A stretch of 64,000 nt of DNA from Hyaloscypha bicolor E (taxonomy: Eukaryota > Ascomycota > Leotiomycetes > Helotiales > Hyaloscyphaceae). The notes beneath the pieces were generated by a model, which ran no database searches, was not told the origin of the DNA, and was given only the letters and a program-made list of their open reading frames with translations. The stretch covers positions 186,001 through 250,000 of the forward strand of contig NW_020194560.1 in NCBI RefSeq assembly GCF_002865645.1, written 5' to 3'. The position numbers were made by a program, and so were the translations under genes. How positions within the stretch are numbered: the first letter of the stretch is position 1; the number at the start of each line of letters is the position of its first letter. This document shows, in pieces, positions 45,015 to 56,273 of the stretch.

Positions 45015-45108
45015 TCCCTTCGTCTGGTAAGACATGTCTAGCGCCAGGCAGGTACGTACCGCTTAGCTGTGATGCCTGACGCTGGACATGTCTCACCGGA
45101 CGAAGGGA
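45015..45108. mobile_element. Foldback MITE, copy B (94 bp)
   Basis: Arms 45,015-45,051 and 45,072-45,108 are inverted copies with four transition differences. The right end, read inward, is TCCCTTCGTCCGGTGAGA, identical to the 18-bp end of the element at 41,133-41,264. TA flanks both sides (45,013-45,014 and 45,109-45,110). Interior sequence differs from copy A. It lies 36 bp past the COG4 stop codon. Confidence 0.75.
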
Positions 45109-45144
45109 TAATCTCTACAGCCATCATGCCAGATATCCTTCCTT

Positions 45145-47607
45145 TTAGCCCCTGACCAATGCTCTCGCCCTCCTTCTCTCATCTTCACTCAGGACCCACG
45201 CCATCTCCTCGTCTCCTTCTTGCTCCTCCTCGATAAGCGCATCCCATTCCTCATCTTCCATGTTTACGAGCATGCATATCTGAGCAACTCTTGCAAACGC
45301 ATCTCTAACGGCATATCTTCCTCCTCGAGCAACAACCCCAATGATGCCGCTGAAGTCTCGCTCCATTCTCTGCGCACCGAGGGCATTCATCTTCCCAGAG
45401 AAAAGCCAGACTCTCTTCTCAAGCATTTTCGCAAGATGGTCTGCAGTGCGATCTAATAATCCCGTGAAGCATTTCGGTGTCATAAGACGCTGAATGGGCT
45501 TCATCAATGCTTCCCAGCTGTGCTCGAACCTCCTAGCAACAAGATCGTTAAGCGTTTCTGGATCATCATCTGTCTCGTTTTCGCGGGCGATGTCAGCGAG
45601 GTCTTCTTCGGTGAGTGTGTAGTCAAGATCACGGAATGTTTCTGAAAGCACGGGCCGGAGCCGTAGCTTGACAACTTCTTTGAACATGGCGTTTAGACCT
45701 TCTGCAATCAGTTCCAGACTCTTGTGCGAAAAGGTTACGTTCAACGTTTCGAGGGCGTGAGCCACGAAAGTGGCGTCATGATCGAAGGGGAACATTTCAT
45801 GGAGAGGATTCGGTGCCTTTGAACCGTGTGCTGGCTCGGTTGGCGTGAGGCGGGATGAGACAATGCGAGCTATGTAGTCGTTCGCGACGTCGAGCGAGTT
45901 TATGAGAATGATGAATGATATTATTTTGTCTTCTGGTGGAAACCCACCCTGAATAGCTGGTTTCGGATAGCATTCGTCTCGCATTTTCCGTTGAATCATG
46001 CCTACAAAATCGGATCCAAGGACGCGGCCAATGGTAGGTATTGCATGAGCAACAACCTCCCGTTGCGAAGTAGAGAGAGAACGTTGAAGAACGGTGTTCA
46101 CGATGTACATAACGTCGTCGACAGCGGAGACGATGTAAGGAGGATTGCCTTCAAGGGGTCTCGACGGATTCAGAGATAGGCCACTAGGAGCTTCATCCAG
46201 TTGGAATGCTTTCTCTACGGATCTTCGGAAGAAGAAAGTAGTCATGACATTGAACGGTGTTGTTAGTCGCCCTGAGATTTTTCGACTGAGAGCTGACTTG
46301 ACAAGTAAATCTGGCATCTCTAGAGGCTCCTCAGGCTTTTCGGCATCCTGGGAGAGCTTAGAAATGGCCTGTAACAAAACGGCTTGTGGCGGACTCACTC
46401 TGCACTTTCCACCCAGAAATCGAGAGTACAGTGCCCAGCGCCCCAGCATGACAGCCGTCTCGCTCAGAAGCCCATCGATTTCCTTCATATCAACTCCCTC
46501 GTCCTCGCTGACTCTTCCATTCGTGCCACCGCCAACTGCCGGCGAGCTTGTCCGTGAGATGCCCAAGTTCCTCTGTGGCGCCATGAAGCTCTGAACCAAA
46601 AACGAGAACGGGTAGCTTTTGACATCCGTCAACCTCCTGTCCACACTTCGTTCGTCACCCCACATGTCGAGTATTATTCCGCCCTGGACGTCTGCCTCCA
46701 CCTGTAGTCTCTCAATGACCTTCACCATCTTGCCTTGTCCGTAGTGTCTCTCCACTAGTCCGCCATGCCCCTCAACGATCTGCGCAATATGTTCGAATAA
46801 TCTCGTCAGGGCGTTCGCATAGAAGAACCCGTCTTTCCCTGCACTTCCCTTCGTGCCCTCCCTTAAGCTCCCTCTAGCACGAGCCGCAACCCCCTGACAG
46901 ACATATCGCCCATACACCTCCAGGCCAGTCTCCTCCCTCCCAATAAGTGGGAACAATTTGAAGAACCTGGTGACCTTGCTTCCGTCGCCCTCTTCTGCAG
47001 CTTTCTCGAACTCGCGCAGAAACAGCACGCATAGGGATTCCTTCGCATTCTCGATTGTGACTCCCGGCGCATCTGGGACTTCGACACTGGGCACTATTCG
47101 GGCTGCGAATTGACCTTCGATAACGTGCTTCGGAATCTTGTTCGCCCTTGCAATGTACCCAGCAGCTGCCTCCCAGTCCTGCGGAGCCCCCATTGACCCC
47201 ACAACTCCTTGTACGCATGCCTTCAGCTCGGCGACCTGCTCCACAACCCCTAGTGTTTTCTCGACCCTCTTCTTCTCCAGATCCAGCTCCTTTACCTTGC
47301 TGGACAGATGTGAAGCCGTCCCGGCCGCTGAGTCGAGCATTCCATTGCTGATGTCCCTCGTATGCACGACTTGGGTCCCGAGATGTGCCCGCAGAAGGTC
47401 CAATCTACCAAGTTCTCTGGACAATTCAGCTTGTGAAGAGATAAAAGCCTGGAGGCGACTCGTAATGGAGGCATCTCGGGTATGCAATGCGGCGAGCGAT
47501 GCTCTGATGGCATTCAACGAGGACGACTGGGACATCGACGGAACGAGAGCAGGGGGCTCCTCCACGGTTGAACTGCCATTTCCATTATTCAGCCCGGTGG
47601 GAGACAT
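45145..47607 (-). CDS. COG4: Conserved oligomeric Golgi complex subunit 4
   Basis: One uninterrupted frame of about 820 residues from ATG 47,607. The N-terminal half is coiled coil (SRELGRLDLLRAHLGTQVV, LSSKVKELDLEKKRVEKTL). Next comes the Cog4 core, with AAGYIARANKIPK, FEKAAEEGD and VTRFFKLFPLIGREETGLEVYG. The C-terminal helical domain ends in the acidic EEEQEGDEEMAWVLSEDERR region. COG is the tethering complex for retrograde vesicles at the Golgi; Cog4 belongs to lobe A and contacts the SNARE machinery. The frame stays open to 47,892, but those extra codons are unlike family N-termini, so I chose 47,607; the true start could also be an upstream Met. No introns needed. Confidence 0.85.
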   Translation of the reverse strand: MSPTGLNNGNGSSTVEEPPALVPSMSQSSSLNAIRASLAALHTRDASITSRLQAFISSQAELSRELGRLDLLRAHLGTQVVHTRDISNGMLDSAAGTASHLSSKVKELDLEKKRVEKTLGVVEQVAELKACVQGVVGSMGAPQDWEAAAGYIARANKIPKHVIEGQFAARIVPSVEVPDAPGVTIENAKESLCVLFLREFEKAAEEGDGSKVTRFFKLFPLIGREETGLEVYGRYVCQGVAARARGSLREGTKGSAGKDGFFYANALTRLFEHIAQIVEGHGGLVERHYGQGKMVKVIERLQVEADVQGGIILDMWGDERSVDRRLTDVKSYPFSFLVQSFMAPQRNLGISRTSSPAVGGGTNGRVSEDEGVDMKEIDGLLSETAVMLGRWALYSRFLGGKCRVSPPQAVLLQAISKLSQDAEKPEEPLEMPDLLVKSALSRKISGRLTTPFNVMTTFFFRRSVEKAFQLDEAPSGLSLNPSRPLEGNPPYIVSAVDDVMYIVNTVLQRSLSTSQREVVAHAIPTIGRVLGSDFVGMIQRKMRDECYPKPAIQGGFPPEDKIISFIILINSLDVANDYIARIVSSRLTPTEPAHGSKAPNPLHEMFPFDHDATFVAHALETLNVTFSHKSLELIAEGLNAMFKEVVKLRLRPVLSETFRDLDYTLTEEDLADIARENETDDDPETLNDLVARRFEHSWEALMKPIQRLMTPKCFTGLLDRTADHLAKMLEKRVWLFSGKMNALGAQRMERDFSGIIGVVARGGRYAVRDAFARVAQICMLVNMEDEEWDALIEEEQEGDEEMAWVLSEDERRRARALVRG

Positions 47608-47924
47608 TGAAGAGGGTTCGGCATTGGTGCTGTGGTTGTCGATGTTCCTTAGGGAAAGAGGAACGAACAATGTGGCATTATTTTGGGCGGTGGGGCTAAG
47701 CGAAGCTTCAAAATCCTTTTCCAACCCTCCTCCAACATTCCACGAGCCTCTGAAAATCAACATGGATATCAATGGACCTGATCTTTCCAAACATTCTCCA
47801 AGATGTATGCGATATTGTTCCAAGTGGATCTGGGACTTTCTGGGGCAAAATTCCCCGCCAGGCTCGTGTCTTTCACGAGACACAAACACCAATCACGTCG
47901 ATGATCAACCGTCCTTTGGTCACG
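47608..47924. promoter_or_regulatory. Probable bidirectional promoter, COG4 / small gene
   Basis: Roughly 300 bp between two divergent start codons. If COG4 starts further upstream this shrinks. No defined motif recognised. Confidence 0.35.
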
Positions 47925-48260
47925 ATGGCAAGTTTGCTAGATAGTGAGGATGAGGAAAGTTGGCACTGGCCTCGAGGTCAAATATCGAAAGCTTGCACGA
48001 GCTGGGAAAACACAGGTCAGGTAGAACGTAGCATTTACGGGCTTATCAGGGTTTGCATTGCTTCCTCAGCTATCTCACTATTCTCCCATCTCCCTTAGGA
48101 ACGCAATGCTCAACTAGAAGAAGGATATCGTAAACGCCTCAATGATCCATGCCGCAGTCCAATCAAATATCCACCAAAAGAAGAAAGCCGTCAGCCAGCG
48201 TCTGCTCCTCAACGCCATCACGCCATCTCTCGCCGTTTTCCATATCCCAACAGGCATTGA
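47925..48260 (+). CDS. Small unknown protein, two exons
   Basis: Exon 1 47,925-48,020 (MASLLDSEDEESWHW...) ends CAG before a GTAGAA donor. A 78-nt intron ends in CCCTTAG, and exon 2 runs 48,099-48,260 in phase 0, giving about 85 residues. The N-terminus is acidic with Trp residues, followed by a RNAQLEEGYRKRLNDP helix and a Pro/Arg-rich end. I do not recognise the family. The gene is head-to-head with COG4 and its stop lies 67 bp from the stop of the convergent cohesin gene. The clean splice and compositional switch argue for a real gene; translation is untested. An upstream in-frame ATG at 47,772 would extend it. Confidence 0.45.
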
Positions 48261-48327
48261 TTAATGTAAATCCAGACTATACTTGTACAAGAATTCTATC
48301 CAAGGCAAGCCAAAGAAGCAAAGTGAA

Positions 48328-50275
48328 TTATGCAGCTACAGCAACGGCAGTCGATGCCTCGAGACCGTTGCTAGGACCAGCTTCCTCTTCTGCGATCTCA
48401 CCACCAGCTTCCCGCTCGGCCCAGTCACCCCACAGGCCTCTCTTGCCACGGACACGGATGGGACCACCAAGTAAGGCCTCTTGTTGTTCGACTTTGACAG
48501 CGTCTTTTGTTGCGAGGACGAGAACTTCGAAGAACATCTTTGTTGCGTCGGCGCGGCTGGTTGTGGCTTCGGGGAGGAGGTCTTGGAAGAGAACGCTGGC
48601 TTTCTTGCGCTTGTCGGGGCTGCTTGCTGCTTCGGCGCCGAAACGGTCACGGAGGAGGTGGACTGCGTGCTTGGTGCCGAGGGAGACAGGGCCGCTGTCG
48701 GCAGGGTGTACGAGAGGTGCGGTGGTTTCGTCGAAGTTGGGGCCGGGGGATGGTGCATCGTCGTCCATGTTCATCATGAATTCACCATCACCAGCCATCT
48801 CGATGATTGTTCCGTCCGGGCCAATGGTGTTGCTTGGGTTGTCCAAACCAGCACCGCTAAGTTCTGCACCAAGATCTTCTTCCTCGCCGAGATCAAGGCG
48901 TGGGGATTTTGAAGGACCTTGCTCATCACCACTATCCATATCTGCAATACCACTATCGCGCTTTCGCTTGAGCTCACCAGTCTTTCGGACGGCGTCTAAT
49001 GAGAGCATTCCTCGGAGTTCTGGTGCCCATCCCATACTTCGGCCTTCACCCATTATATTCGAGACAAATCCGCCATTCCTTTGCATTTCGATAAGAGCTA
49101 AGAGTTCAGGGTCTCGGGGAAGGAAGGATTGAGGTCGGAGAATCTTATCATGGCTCTCTTGCTGCTCCTTGATTTGTGCGTTGGAAAGGGTGGTAACGGA
49201 ATCTGGCTGAAGAAGTCTCAGACGTCGAGCTCGCTGTGCGGGGTTGCGGAAAACAGATTGCTCGGTCTCGTCCTCTGGTTCATACAAGGCGGAGTTGAGG
49301 TTACGTTGGTGTTCGGCCTCAACTTCTGCAGCAAGGTTCTCATCGATATCGGACAGGGGTGACTCGGAAATTCTGCCGGGGCGGATAATAGGAGCTGGTG
49401 GAAGTGCAGTAACATCGTCTCCGAAGTTGAACATGTCAATATCTCCATCATCGTCTCCCATCCGAATGTTATCATCTCCTTCAAAGCCAAGGTTGAGGGA
49501 AGTGTCTCGTTCTCCGTGGTCGACGTTATCCTTCGCTGGTACTTGAACATCCAATTCGCTGAACACATCCTCCTCAACAGCACGGGCAGTCGGCGCGTCT
49601 CGGCCAACTTCGAGGCTGCGATCAGCCTTTGGGTTGAAGTCATCGAGATCAAGTCCAAAGTCAAGTCCCAAGTCCAGGTCATCCATCGGCTCAAGGGCGA
49701 GGTCATCGTTTTGGTTTTCGATACTGTTTTGTAGAAATTGGCTTCCATTGAAATCCTCCTGCAAGTTGATATCACGACTGCCGGCTCGGTGCTTGCGTAG
49801 GTGTGAGTCGTCATCCATTTGCGATAAAAGGAACGACGCGTCGGGCATAGGGGGCATCTCGAGGTTATCGCCTTCAGTGAGCACGTCGGGGAGCATGAGA
49901 GCATCGCGAGATGGCATATGGAGGCCAGCTGGAATATCGTTGTTGCCGGAGAGTCGGAATGCCTGCAGAGATATTAAATAATGCAAGAGAACTGATTATA
50001 GAACGGCGTACCATCTTAATCTTCATAAGCGCCTCATTGCAGTCATCCAGTAAATAACGCGCTTTTCGACTATAGATTCGGGCTACACCAAGCAAGAGCT
50101 GGCCGCTCAGTCGAAGAGCCATAGGTGCCTGATTTGGTGCAACAATGGCCTCGACGCTGTCCTTGACGCTGGCTTGTAGAATGTGGTTCTTCGACAGCTT
50201 CCGCTCCAAGTTGGCCGAGAGCCATACTCGCGCCAGCGGGCCCGTCTTCGACAGGAGAGTTTCTGAGTAGAACAT
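48328..50275 (-). CDS. rad21: Cohesin kleisin subunit Rad21/Scc1
   Basis: Exons 50,012-50,275 and 48,328-49,962 (minus strand) are joined at a 49-nt phase-0 intron (GTACGC...CTGCAG), giving about 632 residues. The N-terminus is the Rad21/Rec8 Smc3-binding domain, starting MFYSETLLSKTGPLARVWLS, then LERKLSK and LRLSGQLLLGVARIYSRKARYLLDDCNEAL. The middle is long and acidic, with likely separase- and kinase-accessible disordered sequence. The C-terminus is the winged-helix Smc1-binding domain (LFQDLLPEATTSRADATKMFFEVLVLATK). It closes the cohesin ring that holds sister chromatids together and helps repair breaks. The mitotic Rad21 type is favoured over meiotic Rec8 by the N-terminal sequence and length. 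Three ACGCG sites lie 100-175 bp upstream. Confidence 0.9.
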
Positions 50276-50373
50276 GATGATGAGGGTATCTCAGGAGCAA
50301 TAGCAAAGGTGTTGCGCCAAGCGGCGACGTACTCGGTTGGTGACGAGCAAGTGTTGATGATGGTGTAATGCAA

Positions 50374-50448
50374 ACGCGCATGCGATGTGTTGTTGATATG
50401 GGAGGGCGCGTCGAAAATCGAAGCCGGGCGCGGAACTTGGAGTCGCGT
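50374..50448 (-). promoter_or_regulatory. ACGCG (MCB-like) cluster upstream of rad21
   Basis: ACGCG occurs at 50,374-50,378 on the plus strand, and CGCGT at 50,407-50,411 and 50,444-50,448. MCB boxes (ACGCGT core) bind the MBF factor that drives G1/S genes in yeasts. Presence is seen directly; function is inferred. Confidence 0.4.
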
Positions 50449-51166
50449 CGTCGTTGTTCGAGGTTCACTAGAACAATGTGGTCGCGAATGTTCCAAGACT
50501 GTAGGGACAATGAAAGCGAAGGGTGAATGAGGGTTGTGGGTGGTAGTGGGACGAATCTTGGTGGTGGGGAGGAGATTCTGTGTTGATTTGGGATGGCTGG
50601 GCTTTGGGCTAGCCGAATCTGGATTAGTGCACAAACACGTGACTCTTCAATCGTCCAGCAATGGATGACCTCGAGCAAACGGGCCAGTGGAGCCAGGTAG
50701 ATGGTGATATGCATGCATACCCGCCGTTTCGAATAAAGTTATAAATAAGTCTACTTGAACATTTTCTTGGATTTCAACCCATAGTCAAGAATGTTCCAAA
50801 ATCCCCAGAACTTCGAAATCTTAACCCCCGCAAAAGGCCAGACCACTCTCAGGGACATCCTGCACCAGCAGGGGTGACGAACGCCTTCGCCGCAGACCCA
50901 GTGCTGAAACCCACTGCTGTGGATGAAGTCGCGGACACGTAAGGCTAATTGGGGTCCAGCTTATTTGACGACGACTGCAAAGGATTTCGCCTTCGTTCTA
51001 CGTTGCATTGTACAAAGGAATCGCATACAATCAAAGACTTCCAGACGACCATTGTCCCACTCCGACTCTGTACATTGAACATTCACCTCCACTTCATGCC
51101 TCAGCGGTAGGCCCAGCTCAACGACAGCATATCTGCTGCTCGTTATACATACCAGAGAGACGCTCG
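50449..51166. promoter_or_regulatory. Divergent promoter region, rad21 / pmr1
   Basis: Intergenic DNA between two divergent start codons. The part nearest rad21 carries the ACGCG sites listed separately; nothing specific was recognised on the pmr1 side. Confidence 0.4.
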
Positions 51167-54100
51167 ATGGCTTGGCCACGCCTCTCACGGTCTGCCAGTC
51201 CAGGGCCGGGACAGACCTTACTACCGTTGGCAAATCTGCCAACCATCAATGCCGCCAATTCAGAACCACCCTCGCGGCCTCGATCTAGGAACAGGTCTAG
51301 CTCCCGCAGCAGACAACATTCGCGGTCATCTTCGTCCGTCGCAAAGGTACGTCTCTTGCGCATTGTACCAGATCAGAGCTGACATCCAGGCAGTCAATAG
51401 CAGACGAGTTCTCAAACCTCACTCCAACCGAAACCGCTGAGCGACTTCAAACCTCGCTGAGCACCGGCCTCTCACCCGCCGAAGCCCTCTCTCGATTACA
51501 CGACCAAGGCCCCAATGAACTTCCCCACGAAGAGCCCGAACCATTATGGCTACGATTCTTAAAACAGTTTAAAGAGCCCCTCATCGTCCTTCTGCTATGT
51601 TCCGCAGGCGCATCGGTATTGGTTGGGAATAAAGATGATGCGATCAGCATTGCGGTAGCGGTTACAATCGTCGTTTCGGTAGGATTTATACAGGAATACA
51701 GGTCAGAAAAATCTATAGAGGCCCTGAGCCACTTGGTTCCAAACCATGCACATCTCATTCGAGGGGAGGTGTCGAGGACATCCAGCCAACGAACACCAAC
51801 ATGGCCACCAACCACCGGAGTTCCCCAAGAGAGTGAAGCATTAATGGATTCGTCATCTTCGGATGACTCTGAAGCAAAGGTCGAGGCGATATCGAGTAAG
51901 GTTATGGCAGCACAATTGGTTCCGGGGGATTTGGTCATATTTACGACCGGAGATCGAATACCTGCAGATATTCGGGTTACAAAAGCCTCCGATTTAACGA
52001 TCGATGAATCCAATTTGACGGGAGAAAACGAGCCTGTGAGGATCACAGCAGAAGCAAAAGGCAGAAACACAAATGCATATTTGCAGAGAGGCGCATCGAG
52101 TTTAGAGCCGCCTGGGTCACCTGTGTACGCATCGGCAGGCAGTGGTACTGTTGGAGCGGACACACAATTAAACAGCACGACAAATATCGCATTCATGGGT
52201 ACCCTGGTTAGGTCTGGGCATGGGCAAGGAATTGTGTATGCCACTGGAGGGAACACTCATTTTGGCACCATTGCGGCCAGTGTCACAGAGACGGAAAGTC
52301 CAAGAACTCCTCTCCAACTTTCGATGGACTCTCTTGGATCACAACTAAGCCAGGCTTCATTTGCGATTATTGGAGTGATATCCTTGGTTGGATGGTTTCA
52401 AGGAAAGGGTCTTTTGGAGATCTTTACCATTTCGATATCTTTGGCCGTTGCAGCTATTCCGGAAGGTCTTCCTATTATTGTGACGGTCACCCTGGCATTG
52501 GGTGTGCATAGAATGGCTCGCCACAATGCCATTGTGCGAAAAATGCCAAGTGTGGAGACTTTAGGATCTGTCAATGTGGTATGTAGTGATAAAACAGGTA
52601 TGTTAGCTTTCATCTGGTCGGTAGCACATCTGACAATCAGCAGGAACACTTACAATGAACCACATGTCTACAACCAAAATGTGGTACTTTGAAGCTGAAG
52701 CGCCTATCCACGTGGATACAATTGATGAGGCAACAGAAGGAAAACCTAATCCCGTGACGTTACGGATTCTCCGCATTGGCAATGTCGCGAACAATGGACG
52801 CCTCACCCGCAATCAAGCCCAGCCACAGTCAGCGTCATCCGTGGCTATTTTGTCATCGACCCAGGGACGCTCTGGAACATTCAGAAGTAGATGGGTTGGA
52901 CAACCCACAGACGTGGCTATGCTTGACCTGCTTGACAGGTTTAAGGAACATGATGTTCGAGATGGCTTCGGTCATCGCTTGGGAGAAACCCCCTTTAGCT
53001 CAGAGAGAAAATGGATGGGTGTCACTGTTGGCGATACAAATCCCGATGGGATCTCTAGCTCAAAGGAAGTAGCATACATCAAAGGAGCTGTGGATCGCGT
53101 ATTACAAAGGTGCGATACTTATCTAACGAAAGATGGGCGAGAGGTTGTTCTGGATACTGCTCGAAGACAAGAGGCTTTGGATGCAGCCGAAAAATTAGCT
53201 GAGGAAGGTCTCCGAGTTCTTGGTTTCGCCAGTGGTCCTGTCCCAAAACACTCTAAGTCAATAACGCAAAGTCGAAGTTCAACACCAGTGACGAAAACGG
53301 CGGAGCCATTGATTTCACACAACGAAGATGTTTATAAAGGTCTCACGTTCGCTGGACTTGTGGGAATGAGCGACCCGCCAAGAAAAGGGGTTCAGAAATC
53401 CATCCGACGATTAATGCGAGGAGGCGTCAAGATCATTATGATCACCGGTGATGCTGAAACCACGGCATTGGCTATCGGAAAGAAGCTTGGAATGGCCATC
53501 GCGACTCCTCGAGAACACACAGCAAGTTCAGTGGCCGTAAAGCCAGTCCTACGAGGTGATGAGATCGATGTAATGTCTGATGAAGAGCTCGAAGCAGCAA
53601 TTGCCAACACATCAATCTTCGCCAGGACAAGCCCAGACCACAAGATGAGAATCATTCGAGCCTTACAAGCCCGAGGTGATATCGTTGCCATGACTGGAGA
53701 TGGTGTGAACGATGCACCCGCGCTGAAGAAAGCAGACATTGGCATTTCAATGGGTCTCCAAGGAACCGACGTCGCCAAAGAAGCTGCAGACATGATTCTG
53801 ACGGATGACGATTTCTCCACGATTCTCCACGCCATCGAAGAAGGCAAAGGCATCTTCAACAACATCCAAAACTTCCTTACTTTCCAACTGAGCACCAGCG
53901 CCGCTGCACTCAGCTTGGTTTTCTTCTGCACGTGTCTAGGGTTCAAGAACCCTTTGAACGCGATGCAGATCTTGTGGATCAGTGAGCATTTCCCCTCCCC
54001 CCCCCTTCCATCGCCTTTCTAATGGAAAACAGACATCATAATGGACGGCCCTCCTGCCCAATCCCTCGGCGTCGAACCCGTCGACCCAGACGTCATGACG

Positions 54101-54574
54101 CGCCCCCCACGAAAACGCAACGCCCCCGTCCTAACCTGGCCCCTCATCACCCGCGTGCTCACCTCAGCATCCATAATCATGCTCGGTACGATGGCCGTGT
54201 ACACGCACGAAATGCTCACCGACGGCGAAATCACAAAACGAGACACAACCATGACCTTCACCTGCTTCGTGCTCTTCGACATGTTCAACGCCCTCAATTG
54301 CCGCTCGGAATCAAAGTCCGTGTTACGGGGAGAGGTGGGGCTGTTCAGTAACACGCTGTTTAATTGGGCGGTCAGTTTAAGTTTGGCCGGCCAAGTCATG
54401 GTTATTTATTTCCCATGGCTGCAGGATGTGTTTCAGACTGAGGCGTTGGGGATTTGGGATCTTTTGGGACTGGTGGTGTTGACTAGTTCTGTGTTCTGGG
54501 TGGATGAGGGAAGGAAGTGGTGGAAGTCCAAGGGCAGGAGGAGGTTGGGGAGTGGGTATAGCCAGGTTGTTTAG
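51167..54574 (+). CDS. pmr1: Golgi Ca2+/Mn2+-transporting P-type ATPase (Pmr1/SPCA)
   Basis: Four exons, 51,167-51,346, 51,394-52,597, 52,644-53,981 and 54,033-54,574, about 1087 residues. Features in order: a Ser/Arg-rich N-terminus; the cation ATPase N-terminal domain ([14 protein letters not shown]); actuator TGE ([12 protein letters not shown]); M4 ion site [10 protein letters not shown]; phosphorylation motif DKTGTLT split by intron 2 near residue 461; hinge [18 protein letters not shown]; and M6 [21 protein letters not shown], typical of secretory-pathway pumps. It loads the Golgi with Ca2+ and Mn2+ for glycosylation and sorting. A Ser/Asp-rich insert of about 45 residues interrupts the actuator domain. 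ATG 51,008 would add 53 residues. Intron 3 has a C-run near its donor. Confidence 0.92.
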
Positions 54575-55100
54575 TTGGGTGGGTGCGGATGACTGGGTGA
54601 CGGAGATGTGCATTTTCGGCGTAAGGACAGAGGAAATAAGTGTTGATAAACAGAAAATAAAAGATACGGTTAGGTGGAGGCATTGTATACATAGTTTGAA
54701 TTAAGCGCGCATAGATTCCCAGCCCCGCCTTTACCACCATTGCCTTCTCAATCTCCGAAAGTTCGCTGGTTCGTTGATTTATCTCTTTCCATCTTTTCCA
54801 AGTTCTTGTTATGTTATTTATTGCGTTATATAAGGTCTTGATATCTGGACTGTTTTATCTATCAATCCGGCTCTCTTCATGCTTCCCAGACAACTCCTTC
54901 CTCGTCATCCCCAATCTTCTCTCGATGTCCATAATTGCCTAGTCCATTCCTCTCGCATCTCCTCTCTCTCCCAGCCACGGTTTGAACGTCCCGTCCCTCC
55001 TCTCCCGTAGTGCCAAGTAAGTACCCTCAATCTTTGCAGCGTACTCATATGACGTAAGCCCTTAGGGGATCCATCTAAAAGAGAGGGGAGGGGCATTCCT
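54575..55100. other. Convergent spacer, pmr1 / hydroxylase gene
   Basis: 3' regions of two convergent genes. No repeat or gene recognised. Confidence 0.4.
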
Positions 55101-55910
55101 TCAATCAGCAGCAATTTTCTTCCCCAATTTCTCTGTTCCATGCACCCAATCCAAAAACCCCAAGCTCCCAAAGTTAACCAGAAACTTCTCATGGTGCAAG
55201 TCATGCTTCTTCGCCGATCCGGCTAGAAAATCATACCCGCTATGCACAGTCGTCGTTTCCAACAGTTCAAAGGCCAGGAACGCCCAGTTGGTGAGGATGT
55301 GGCTTCTCAGGATTTGCGGGGGCAGGGCGATGGGGATGACGTTGGCAAACAAGTGGTCGATTGGGTGTGCGTATTGGGCTGCTAGAGCGACGGGTGCTGT
55401 GAAGCGGTGATGCTGTTTGTGGATCCGGGCGTACAGAGGACGTGTGTGTAGGAGACGGTGGGTGTAGTAGAAGAGGACTTCGCGTATGAGAAGACTGAGG
55501 AGGATGTCACGGACGAACGAGGGTAATGAGGGTAGTGTGGCGTCAACACGGAGGGAACTTTGGCTATTTAGAGTGGTGCTGAGGTAGAGTAAAAGGAGAT
55601 GCAGGAGTATTGACATGAGTTGGTTCCGGAGTACGATGAGGGCGCAATGTCGAATTTCAGCAGTTGTGGGCTGTTTGGGGGTAGGTTGGATCTTGTGTCT
55701 TTGGGAGAATGAGGGGGCAATGTAGTCGAGTGTGAGGTATACTGTAGCAGGAAGCCAGAAGAAGCATATTTGGATGAGGAGAGTACCGACGAATTCGAGG
55801 ACTGAGGCGGAATAGTGCACAATTAGGTATTGCCAGATATTGGACAGAGTAGCCATGATGAATGAGGTCAAAACGAATTGAACTCGAGAAGGCCCGAAAA
55901 TAGGAACCAT
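55101..55910 (-). CDS. Fatty acid hydroxylase/sterol desaturase family protein
   Basis: About 269 residues from ATG 55,910. Several N-terminal membrane segments are followed by the di-iron histidine boxes of the family: HRLLH (H-x3-H), then HKQHH (H-x2-HH) and, near the C-terminus, HDLHH (H-x2-HH). These ligate the non-haem iron pair used to hydroxylate or desaturate sterols and lipids in the ER. The sequence also has the [14 protein letters not shown] stretch usual for the C-4 sterol methyl oxidase branch. It is somewhat short and has no ER retrieval motif that I can see (it ends KKIAAD). The frame is open upstream to 56,006 but begins there with a non-ATG codon. The exact substrate is not predictable. 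Confidence 0.8.
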   Translation of the reverse strand: MVPIFGPSRVQFVLTSFIMATLSNIWQYLIVHYSASVLEFVGTLLIQICFFWLPATVYLTLDYIAPSFSQRHKIQPTPKQPTTAEIRHCALIVLRNQLMSILLHLLLLYLSTTLNSQSSLRVDATLPSLPSFVRDILLSLLIREVLFYYTHRLLHTRPLYARIHKQHHRFTAPVALAAQYAHPIDHLFANVIPIALPPQILRSHILTNWAFLAFELLETTTVHSGYDFLAGSAKKHDLHHEKFLVNFGSLGFLDWVHGTEKLGKKIAAD

Positions 55911-56273
55911 CTTCAAGTATTTGTCACAGCAGTCATGTGTCTTGCACTCGTTGCCGAGGTTGCTCCTGAGGAATGAGGGGCTATGTAGCACGGCACGAAG
56001 CGACACGGGTCCTTAAAGCAAGCCGTCGAACAAACATGATTAACATCCAAAACCATCACGAATATAGACAGAAGAATTTCTATCACTCGAGGAGAGGGCA
56101 GGTAGTCATGGACATGCAATTGTTTTTCAAGGGTTCGTACCATGAGCGGAAGCCCAATCGCACCCCCTTTTGAGGCTTTTCGCCTCCATACCCCTCTTTA
56201 AGCGACTTTTACCAGGCCAGAATAGGTCCCGAGATATTAAACCCTATTTGATCTTCTCCAATTATCAACAAAG
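55911..56273. other. Spacer with no recognised gene
   Basis: Probable promoter/5' UTR of the hydroxylase gene on the minus strand. No other gene. Confidence 0.35.

Noticed and set aside
47608..47892. N-terminal extension of COG4
   Set aside because: Open by chance; its sequence does not resemble family N-termini and it would overlap the promoter region.
48149..49132. Plus-strand frame of 327 codons opposite rad21
   Set aside because: Mirror of the acidic rad21 coding sequence; Ser/Arg-rich reading with no domain.
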